The position numbers were made by a program, and so were the translations under genes. Positions 5,369 to 11,333 of a DNA stretch of 11,333 nt are shown piece after piece (the first letter of the stretch is position 1; each line of letters begins with the position of its first letter). The stretch is from assembly GCA_937871605.1 (NCBI GenBank), contig CALMRM010000311.1:1-11333 (forward strand), read 5' to 3'. The notes under the pieces were generated by a model that was not told the DNA's origin, searched no databases, and was given only the letters and a program-made list of their open reading frames with translations. The stretch comes from an uncultured Terriglobus sp. GTDB taxonomy: Bacteria > Acidobacteriota > Terriglobia > Terriglobales > Acidobacteriaceae.

Positions 5369-6454
5369 ATGCAAACCGCACGGACGCACACACGGCTCAC
5401 TCTCGCTCTCGCGGCAACCACGTTGATCTTGCTTTCGGGCTGCAAGTCCGCATCGAAGGGTACTGGCGATGCGGCAAACGGACCGACCATGGACACGGCA
5501 AAGGGGCCGCGGATCTACGTGAGCGACGAGGTGGGCGGCGGGCTCACGGTCATCGACGCCACGACCATGAAGCCGCTGGAGACGCTCAAGATCGGCACGC
5601 GACCGCGCGGCATCCACGCCAGCCCCGATGGCAAGACGCTGTACATCGCGCTCAGCGGCACGCCCATTGCCGGGCCGGGCGTGGATGAGGACACGCTGCC
5701 GCCGTCCGACCACTCGAAGGACGGCATCGGCGTGTTCGACATCCAGGCCAATAAGCTCCTGCGCATTATTCCCGGCGGCAGCGATCCGGAGAATTTCGAT
5801 CTGAGCAAGGATGGAAAGCAGCTCTACATCTCGAACGAGGACCAATCCGCCGTCAGCATCGTCGACATTGACAGCGGCAAAATAGAGACCACGCAAAAGA
5901 TGGGTGCCCAGCCTGAAGGCGTCAAGACCTCGCCAGATGGAAAATTCGTGTACGTCACGTCCGAGGCCGCAGGCACCATTTCCGTGCTAGACCCCGCCGC
6001 CAAGAAGATCACGGAGACTTTCTCCGTGGGGCACCGCCCGCGCAATGTGGCCTTTACGCCCGACGGCAAGACGGCCTATATCAACGCGGAAAACGACGGT
6101 TCCGTGGTCGTGGTGGATGTAGCCAGCCACAAGATGGTGAAGACGATTGCGATCGGTGAGCCGGGCAAGGTCAAGCCCATGTTTGTGCTGCTGTCGCCGG
6201 ATGCCTCGAAGCTGTACACCAGCACCGGACGCGGCGGCAAGGTGGTGACGGTTGCCGTGCCGGCGGGCGAGGTGACGGGCGAAGTCGTGGTGGGCAAGCG
6301 GCCGTGGGGCATCGCGCTCTCGCCCGACGGCAAGACGCTGTACTCCGCCAACGGCCCGTCGAACGACGTCTCCGCGATTGACCTCGCCACGGACACCGTG
6401 AAAGCAAAAGCACCTGCGGGCGGCAGCCCCTGGGGGTTGGTAGTACTGCCATAA
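5369..6454 (+). CDS. YVTN-type beta-propeller lipoprotein
   Basis: This is a 361-residue lipoprotein. MQTARTHTRLTLALAA and the lipobox LLSGC put the lipidated Cys at residue 25, followed by a Gly/Ala/Thr-rich linker to about 46. The rest is a seven-bladed propeller of the YVTN/NHL-like class. Blades are marked by repeats at about 85-92 (SPDGKTLY), 147-154, 188-196 (SPDGKFVYV), 230-238, 276-283 and 319-326 (SPDGKTLY), interleaved with VIDATT, IVDID, VLDPA, VVVDV and AIDLA strands. The first strand (GPRIYVSDE) and the last (WGLVVLP) would close the ring. It closely resembles, from memory, the propellers associated with PQQ-dependent catabolism (TIGR03866-like). The start at 5369 is fixed by the signal sequence; frame extension to 5231 is non-coding in character. 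The cytochrome c gene follows, which suggests a periplasmic redox role, but the ligand is unknown. Confidence 0.88.
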   Translation: MQTARTHTRLTLALAATTLILLSGCKSASKGTGDAANGPTMDTAKGPRIYVSDEVGGGLTVIDATTMKPLETLKIGTRPRGIHASPDGKTLYIALSGTPIAGPGVDEDTLPPSDHSKDGIGVFDIQANKLLRIIPGGSDPENFDLSKDGKQLYISNEDQSAVSIVDIDSGKIETTQKMGAQPEGVKTSPDGKFVYVTSEAAGTISVLDPAAKKITETFSVGHRPRNVAFTPDGKTAYINAENDGSVVVVDVASHKMVKTIAIGEPGKVKPMFVLLSPDASKLYTSTGRGGKVVTVAVPAGEVTGEVVVGKRPWGIALSPDGKTLYSANGPSNDVSAIDLATDTVKAKAPAGGSPWGLVVLP

Positions 6455-6581
6455 TGGCGCTGCCGGTCCGTTGACCGTGCCAATGCGCGGGTGCAATGCA
6501 GGGCGAGCAGACAGCCCGGCGTTTGCCAGCCGCGTCTTTCTTTCTGCTACCGTGTCTCTGATTCAAGAAGAGGATCGCCGC

Positions 6582-6917
6582 ATGCGCCTGACACACCTAC
6601 TCTCTCTCGCCATCGTTAGCTTTGCCCTTACCTCTGCAGTGCAAGCACAGGCACCCAGCGACGACGCTGTGCACGGTAAGGAACTGTTTGCCAGCAAGAA
6701 TTGTGCGCTGTGCCACAATGCCGACAGTGAGGAGAAGAAGATTGGTCCTGGCCTGAAGGGCCTGTACGCACGCGGCACCATGCAGGACGGCACCAAGGTG
6801 ACGGATGCATCCATCACCGACCGCATTGTGAACGGCAAGGCACCCATGCCGCCCTACAAGGATCAGATGACCGATGCTGAGATCAAGCAGGTGGTGGAGT
6901 ACCTGAAGACGCTGTAG
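6582..6917 (+). CDS. Small periplasmic class I cytochrome c
   Basis: This 111-residue c-type cytochrome starts at ATG 6582, with AAGAGG (6568-6573) 8 nt upstream. A signal peptide occupies residues 1 to about 22-24 (MRLTHLLSLAIVSFALTSAV, cleavage near VQA or AQA). The haem site is CALCH, with Cys41 and Cys44 for the thioether bonds and His45 as axial ligand. Met89 in GKAPMPPY is the likely second axial ligand. GPGLKGLY (56-62) and the closing helix MTDAEIKQVVEYLKTL are typical of class I cytochromes, where it packs against the N-terminal helix HGKELFASKN. It carries one electron between periplasmic partners. The partners are not visible here apart from the upstream propeller lipoprotein, 127 bp away. 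The intervening gap has no convincing promoter or terminator, so cotranscription is possible. Confidence 0.93.
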   Translation: MRLTHLLSLAIVSFALTSAVQAQAPSDDAVHGKELFASKNCALCHNADSEEKKIGPGLKGLYARGTMQDGTKVTDASITDRIVNGKAPMPPYKDQMTDAEIKQVVEYLKTL

Positions 6918-6938
6918 TAGGTACCAGTCGCGGCGAAG

Positions 6939-7523
6939 CTACTGCTCCGCGCGCTGGATGACAGCGACGGTCTGGACCGGACGTGGGGTGTGGAAGTATT
7001 TCTTGTAGGCGGCAATCCAGTCGGACGCAAGTTCCCGTTGCGCGGTGCTCAGGTCCAACTGCCCACGGCACACCATGCCGTGCAGCCGCGTTTCCAGCGC
7101 GTCCTTGGCCGTGGCGTTCCACACGGTGGCGTGGTACGGCTCCGGCCACAGGTTCCGCAGGGTGTTGTCGCCCCCTACTTGTGGGTTGATCAGGTAGTCC
7201 ACCTGGTACGCCTTGCTGGCGCGTTCGCTCATGCGGTAGGCCCGGAAAACGGCGTGCTGCTGCGCCGGCGGAACGGGCGGGTCCAGGTCGTCGTCGGTAC
7301 GCTGACACACCTCCGCGACACTCAGGGGTAGTGCGGAACCTGGCGTAAGCGCGTGGTCCGGCTCTGGGCCGGTGTCCTCGTAGGCCTTAGGCCGTTGCGA
7401 CTGGGCGGACACCGCGGAAAAAGGTTGAACAGAATGCCCCTGCTCGGAATAGGCAGGTATAGCCACCGCTGAGTGTCTCCGCCATGTGCCAGGCGCACCG
7501 CTCTCTTTCGCTGAGTAAGCCAT
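6939..7523 (-). CDS. HNH-nuclease-like protein with altered active site, function unknown
   Basis: This 194-residue protein is convergent to the cytochrome gene (21 bp apart). The N-terminal ~55 residues are low in recognisable structure, with no clear signal peptide. The conserved part starts at PDHALTPGSA (55-64). The core at 106-178 reads YQVDYLINPQVGGDNTLRNLWPEP, then WNATAKDALETRLHGMVCRG and a closing helix with DWIAAYKKYF. This follows the pattern of small HNH-like proteins of the form 'DHLVPLELGG..D..NLWPQ...N.KD.LE', but the His expected after Asp109 is Tyr110, so nuclease activity is doubtful. I remember similar uncharacterised proteins from Acidobacteria. The ATG at 7523 has no visible Shine-Dalgarno site, and GTG 7466 is an alternative, so the start is uncertain. 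Confidence 0.65.
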   Translation of the reverse strand: MAYSAKESGAPGTWRRHSAVAIPAYSEQGHSVQPFSAVSAQSQRPKAYEDTGPEPDHALTPGSALPLSVAEVCQRTDDDLDPPVPPAQQHAVFRAYRMSERASKAYQVDYLINPQVGGDNTLRNLWPEPYHATVWNATAKDALETRLHGMVCRGQLDLSTAQRELASDWIAAYKKYFHTPRPVQTVAVIQRAEQ

Positions 7524-7536
7524 GTGCTTGCAGCAC
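7524..7536. promoter_or_regulatory. Inverted repeat in the divergent spacer, possible operator
   Basis: GTGCT-tgc-AGCAC lies in the roughly 39-bp gap between the divergent HNH-like gene (start 7523) and the TonB-dependent receptor (start 7563). Its position would allow a regulator to affect both genes, but the arms are only 5 bp and no promoter hexamers are recognisable beside it. Confidence 0.2.
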
Positions 7537-7562
7537 GTTTGAAAAGAAGGAATCCTGCAGTC

Positions 7563-10361
7563 ATGCCGCAACACCGCACTTTTGCTCTCTGGTGTGTCGC
7601 CTTTGGCGCCGCCGCCGCACCCGTGCTCTCGCAAACCGTCGGCACCGGCACGCTGCGCCTCTCTGTGCGTGACACGCAGGGCCGTGCCGTGGTGACTGCG
7701 CGCGGCACGCTGTACGGCCCTACGGCGGGTACCAGCCGCCCGGTGGCGACGGCCAGCGATGGCTCCATTACGGCAGAGGGATTGCCGCTGGGCCGCTACA
7801 CGCTGCAACTGGCCGCGCCGGGCTTTGTGGCCCAGACCCTGAGCTATTCCCTCGCGTCACAGGCCCCTGTCACGCGCGACGTGGTGCTCGCGGCCGGCAG
7901 CGCCGGTACGTCGGTCACGGTCATCGCGGCCAGTCCCATCGGCGCGCTGGACGTGCCGCTGCGCGACGTGCCGGTGCCAGTGCAGACACTGTCCGCGCAG
8001 ACGCTGGAAGACACCAACGCCATCGACCTGACGGACACGCTCAAGCGCCGCCTGAATGGCGTGTACGTGAACGAAAACCAGGACAACCCCTTCCAGCCAG
8101 ACGTGAACTACCGCGGCTACACGGCGTCGCCGCTGGTGGGTTCGCCCGCCGGGTTATCCGTCTACCTGGATGGTGTGCGGCAGAACCAGCCCTTTGGCGA
8201 CGTGGTGCAGTGGGACCTCATCCCAAAGATCGCGATTGCCAGCACGGAGCTGATCCCCGGTTCCAACCCGGTCTACGGCCTGAACACGCTGGGCGGTGCG
8301 ATTGCCGTGCAGACCAAAAGCGGCCTGACAGACGCCGGCTTCTCTGTCAGCGCCTATGGCGGCAGCTTTGGCCGTCGCGCCGTGGAAGGCCAGTACGGTG
8401 GCAGCCGGGGGCGGTGGAACTGGTTTGTCGCAGGCACGCTGTTCCATGAGGACGGCTGGCGCGTGCAGTCGCCCTCCAACGTGAAGCAGAGCTTTGCCAA
8501 AGTGGGGTACGCGCATGGTGGCTCGGTGCTATCGCTGTCGGGTGGCTACAGCATCAACAACTTGACGGGCAACGGCACGCAGGATTTTCGCGCCATCAAC
8601 CGGACCATCGGCTTGAACCATGGCTACAGCAGCGTGTACAGCATTCCGGACGTGACCTACCAGCACTCACCCTTTCTGACAGCGAACTACACGGAGGCGC
8701 TCAGCAGCACGCTCAGCCTCAATGCCAACGCGTATGTGCGCTACACCCGCAGCAACACCACCAACGGTGACATCAACGACGACAGCTTCGACGAGTCGCT
8801 CTACACGCTGAGCGCCACGGATAAGGCGACACTTACCCACTTCGGCATCGCCTACCCCGCTACGGCGATCACCGCTGCCAATACCCCCTTTCCGTATCTG
8901 CGCTGCCTTGCCGCCAGTCTTGCACTCAACACGCTGGGCATCGCCTCGGCCGAGCCTGCAGAGAAGTGCACGGGCGTCGACACGGACTCGCTCACACGCC
9001 AGCACGCCTATGGGTTTACAGCAGCACTCTCATGGAACACGACGCACAACAAGCTGAGCGTGGGCGCGGGCTTCGACCGGGGCGGCCTGACCTATGTGCA
9101 GAACTCGCAATGGGGCTACCTGAACCCGGACGGCATCACCATTACCCGCGTGCCCTCGTTCGACGATGGCAGCGAGGCGAATGACGACGGCTCCCTGGAC
9201 GACGACCGCGTGAATCTGCATGGGCAGACCACCACGCCGAGCTTCTACGTGACGGACACCTTCAGCTGGAAGCAGTGGGTGTTCAACGCGGGTGGCCGCT
9301 ACAACCACACTGACGTGAACAACACCGACCGTCTGCCGCCGTCTGCCTCTGGCCGCCCCGGCCTTACTGCTGACAATCGTTTCCAGCGATTCAATCCGAC
9401 GGCGGGCGTCATCTTTCGGCCCACCAGCCTGCTGAATGCCTATTTCGACTACAGCGAAAGCAGCCGCGCCCCCACCAGCACGGAACTGGGCTGTGCCGAC
9501 CCGAACTTTCCTTGTTCGCTGCCGAATGCGCTGGTGAGCGATCCGCCGCTGCAGCAGGTGGTCAGCCGGACGGTTGAGTTCGGCGTCCGCGGCAACCCGG
9601 ATGGGCGCCTGCGCTGGAGCGCCGGGTACTTCCACACTACCAACTACCAGGACCTGCTGTTCGTCGCCTCGCAGCAGACTGGCTTCGGCTACTTTTCGAA
9701 CTTCGGCAAAACGCGCCGTGAGGGCGTGGAAGCCTCGGCCACGGCGCACACGCGCACGGTGGACGCGGGCGCGGAGTACACCTTCCTGGATGCCACCTAC
9801 CAGAGCCCGCAGACCATTGAGAGCGGCAGCAACAGCACCAACAGCAACGCGCTTGCGGGCGGCCTCGGCATTGACGATGGCGGCAACATCAACATCGTGC
9901 CCGGGGATCACATACCGCAGGTGCCGCAACACCTGCTGAAGCTCTACAGCGACTACCATCCGCTGCGAAAGCTCACCATCGACGCCGACTTCAACCTCAT
10001 CAGCTCCGCCTACGTGCGCGGCAACGAGAACAACCTGCACCAGCCGGATGGCGTGTACTACCTGGGCAGCGGCAAGAGCCCGGGCTACGGCGTGGTCAAC
10101 CTGGGCACGCGGTACAAGCTCAACGCCCACTACGAGCTATTCGCCGAGGTAAACAACGCGCTGAACCGCCACTACTACAGCGCGGGCCAGCTCGCCAGCA
10201 CACCATACGACAACAGCGGGAACTTCATCGCGCGTCCGTTCCGTGCGGTGCAATTTCAGGGCGACACAGCGTACCCGGTGCGCAACACGACCTATCTCGC
10301 ACCGAGCGCGCCCATCACCGTGTTTGGTGGGCTAAAGGTAAACTTCGGCCGCGCTCGCTAA
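7563..10361 (+). CDS. TonB-dependent outer-membrane receptor
   Basis: This 932-residue receptor takes up an unknown ligand across the outer membrane using energy from TonB-ExbBD. ATG 7563 is chosen because AAGGA (7547-7551) precedes it and it yields a signal peptide (cleavage near VLS-QT, residue 23). Residues about 28-112 form a carboxypeptidase-regulatory-like (Ig-like) domain (TLRLSVRDTQGRAV, GRYTLQLAAPGFVAQTL). The plug spans about 130-252 with LTDTLKRRLNGVYV, NYRGYTASPLVG, LSVYLDGVRQNQPFGDVVQ and GSNPVYGLNTLGGAIAVQT. The remainder is an aromatic-rich 22-strand-type barrel with SESSRAPTSTELG at about 631-643. Cys448/Cys469 and Cys644/Cys651 could form disulfides in surface loops. There is no N-terminal STN signalling domain, so it is not a transducer of the FecA type. 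It ends in VNFGRAR rather than in a terminal aromatic residue. The substrate cannot be inferred from the neighbours. Confidence 0.93.
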   Translation: MPQHRTFALWCVAFGAAAAPVLSQTVGTGTLRLSVRDTQGRAVVTARGTLYGPTAGTSRPVATASDGSITAEGLPLGRYTLQLAAPGFVAQTLSYSLASQAPVTRDVVLAAGSAGTSVTVIAASPIGALDVPLRDVPVPVQTLSAQTLEDTNAIDLTDTLKRRLNGVYVNENQDNPFQPDVNYRGYTASPLVGSPAGLSVYLDGVRQNQPFGDVVQWDLIPKIAIASTELIPGSNPVYGLNTLGGAIAVQTKSGLTDAGFSVSAYGGSFGRRAVEGQYGGSRGRWNWFVAGTLFHEDGWRVQSPSNVKQSFAKVGYAHGGSVLSLSGGYSINNLTGNGTQDFRAINRTIGLNHGYSSVYSIPDVTYQHSPFLTANYTEALSSTLSLNANAYVRYTRSNTTNGDINDDSFDESLYTLSATDKATLTHFGIAYPATAITAANTPFPYLRCLAASLALNTLGIASAEPAEKCTGVDTDSLTRQHAYGFTAALSWNTTHNKLSVGAGFDRGGLTYVQNSQWGYLNPDGITITRVPSFDDGSEANDDGSLDDDRVNLHGQTTTPSFYVTDTFSWKQWVFNAGGRYNHTDVNNTDRLPPSASGRPGLTADNRFQRFNPTAGVIFRPTSLLNAYFDYSESSRAPTSTELGCADPNFPCSLPNALVSDPPLQQVVSRTVEFGVRGNPDGRLRWSAGYFHTTNYQDLLFVASQQTGFGYFSNFGKTRREGVEASATAHTRTVDAGAEYTFLDATYQSPQTIESGSNSTNSNALAGGLGIDDGGNINIVPGDHIPQVPQHLLKLYSDYHPLRKLTIDADFNLISSAYVRGNENNLHQPDGVYYLGSGKSPGYGVVNLGTRYKLNAHYELFAEVNNALNRHYYSAGQLASTPYDNSGNFIARPFRAVQFQGDTAYPVRNTTYLAPSAPITVFGGLKVNFGRAR

Positions 10362-10402
10362 GGCCTGGTCTGGCAAGGGATCCTGGTGCCTTATCCAGGA
10401 CC

Positions 10403-11333
10403 TCAGCGGCTTCCCAGCGGTTTGCTGACGGACTCCAGGGACTGGCCCGCGGCCTCCACACCGATCCTTGCCTCGACGCCCGCGGCCACCAGCATCAGGA
10501 CAGACCCCAGGAGGTACCCGGCGGCCACCAGCGGCTTGCTGCCCGTTTGGATCAGTACACCGAATAGCAGCGGAGCGCCAACGCCACCGATCAACGTGCC
10601 GAGTGCATAAAAGATCGCGATGGCGAATGCCCGTATCTCCAGCGGAAAGATCTCGCTTACGGTGAGATAAGCTGCGCTTGCGGCAGAGCTCGCGATGTAG
10701 AAGACAACTGCAAGGCAGATACCGAAGCCGCGCGGGCCCAGCGAGCCGGTGGCGAACGGAATGGCAGACCCCAGCAATACCGCACCCGCGGCCGCGTAGG
10801 TTGCCACGATCATGGGTTTGCGGCCCACCTTGTCAAACAGGCGGCCAAGAGTCAGCGGACCCAGGAAGCTGGCCACCGCGAACGGCAGCAGATGCAGTGG
10901 CATCTGCCGGTCTGAAACATGGAAAAAGCGTTTCACCACAAGGCCATAGGTGAAAAACACCGCATTGAAAAAGAAGCTCTGCGCCACCATCAACACCAAG
11001 CCCAGGACTGAGCGCATCCTGTTTTCGCCCAGCATGTTCCCGGCAATCTCGCGCAGCGGGGTGTGATCCCTGGGCTGCAGTCGGAGCAGGTCACCCTCGG
11101 GTGCGGGCAGGGTCCCCGGGTTGCCGTGGCTGATCTTCGCTTCAATGTCGCGCACGACCCCGTCGGCATCGGCTGCCCTGCCGCGTAGCATGAGCCAGCG
11201 CGGACTTTCCGGCACGGACAGACGCAGCAGCAAAACGAGCAGGCCAAGGCTGCCACCGATGCCAAAAGCGAACCTCCAGCCGACATCCTGCGCGACCACA
11301 TGGCCAAAGATCGGACGGCCACTCAGCAGGTAC
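10403..11333 (-). CDS. MFS transporter, C-terminal part (runs off the right edge)
   Basis: About 309 residues of a major facilitator superfamily transporter are present on the minus strand. The frame stays open to the window end (earliest residues YLLSGRPIFGHVVAQDVGWR), so the N-terminal five or so helices lie outside. Visible are TM6 (FGIGGSLGLLVLLLRLSV), the cytoplasmic motif PESPRWLMLRGR, a hydrophilic central loop of about 60 residues, then TM7-TM12. The loop between TM8 and TM9 has GRLFDKVGRKPMI (the conserved D-x-x-GRK/R motif), and TM10/TM11 carry SEIFPLEIRAFAIAIFYALG. These features match metabolite:H+ symporters or sugar-porter-like MFS members. The transported solute cannot be named. 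It is convergent with the TonB-dependent receptor, with 41 bp between the stops. Confidence 0.88.
   Translation of the reverse strand, partial: YLLSGRPIFGHVVAQDVGWRFAFGIGGSLGLLVLLLRLSVPESPRWLMLRGRAADADGVVRDIEAKISHGNPGTLPAPEGDLLRLQPRDHTPLREIAGNMLGENRMRSVLGLVLMVAQSFFFNAVFFTYGLVVKRFFHVSDRQMPLHLLPFAVASFLGPLTLGRLFDKVGRKPMIVATYAAAGAVLLGSAIPFATGSLGPRGFGICLAVVFYIASSAASAAYLTVSEIFPLEIRAFAIAIFYALGTLIGGVGAPLLFGVLIQTGSKPLVAAGYLLGSVLMLVAAGVEARIGVEAAGQSLESVSKPLGSR

Noticed and set aside
4676..5896. 406-codon minus-strand open frame.
   Set aside because: It spans the reverse of murQ, the hairpin repeats and the lipoprotein start, all better explained on the plus strand.
6471..6499. TTGACC (6471-6476) as the -35 of a cytochrome c promoter.
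   Set aside because: The sequence at the proper distance (CAATGC, 6494-6499) is a poor -10.
9030..10130. 366-codon minus-strand open frame.
   Set aside because: It is a shadow of the TonB-dependent receptor barrel, with no motifs and biased composition.
7563..10361. Receptor as the outer-membrane partner of the ECF/anti-sigma pair (FecA-FecR-FecI type).
   Set aside because: It has no N-terminal STN signalling domain and lies over 5 kb away with unrelated genes between; the Ig-like regulatory-type domain is not a transducer module.
10381..10400. TCCTGG-N8-CCAGGA hairpin between convergent genes as a terminator.
   Set aside because: The stem is only 6 bp with an 8-nt loop and has no T-run on either strand.
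1..11333. CRISPR array, insertion sequence, prophage or toxin-antitoxin locus.
   Set aside because: No regularly spaced repeats, transposase or integrase motifs, or small paired genes of that kind were seen.

Overview
The window looks like a chromosomal segment of an acidobacterium, probably class Terriglobia (Granulicella/Terriglobus/Edaphobacter-like). The grounds are high GC, several protein families I remember mainly from that group (the TPR protein at 2003-3874, the HNH-like protein at 6939-7523, the TonB-dependent receptor at 7563-10361), and intergenic hairpin repeats of the type 'GCGGGC-tgaag-GCCCGC' and 'GCCCACATCTC', which I also associate with those genomes. The taxonomic call is inference from memory; no search was possible.

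Layout. Positions 1-220 hold no gene I can name, possibly the tail of a reading frame entering from the left. A complete tRNA-Ala(GGC) with encoded CCA lies on the minus strand (221-296), with a good sigma-70-type promoter just upstream. On the plus strand follows a compact three-gene unit: an ECF sigma factor (530-1288), a single-pass membrane protein overlapping it by 4 bp that I read as its anti-sigma factor (1285-1953), and a secreted TPR protein (2003-3874). The anti-sigma candidate carries a TonB C-terminal-like domain outside the membrane and no zinc-binding motif.

The gap 3875-4312 is filled by repeats: one short dispersed-type repeat and a large composite inverted repeat made of two diverged, oppositely oriented copies of a two-hairpin element. 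Next is murQ (N-acetylmuramate 6-phosphate etherase), which is split. The first ~42 residues lie in one frame (from 4313) and the rest in another (4440-5186), with about 26 bp missing at the junction compared with the E. coli protein. Two more hairpin repeats follow it.

The next pair are exported proteins that may work together: a lipoprotein seven-bladed YVTN-type beta-propeller (5369-6454), with a perfect TATAAT so close to its ATG that its mRNA may be leaderless, and a small periplasmic cytochrome c (6582-6917). Convergent to these is a degenerate HNH-nuclease-like protein (minus, 6939-7523). It is divergent, across about 39 bp, from a 932-residue TonB-dependent receptor (7563-10361). The right edge is occupied by the C-terminal two thirds of an MFS transporter (minus, 10403 to beyond 11333).

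Overall this is mostly envelope and periplasm biology: an envelope-linked regulatory unit, cell-wall amino sugar recycling (possibly broken), periplasmic electron transfer and outer-membrane uptake. I see no CRISPR array, insertion sequence, prophage or clear defence island. The most unusual items are the sigma/anti-sigma(TonB-like)/TPR unit, the split murQ, the composite inverted repeat and the HNH-like protein whose expected catalytic His is a Tyr.
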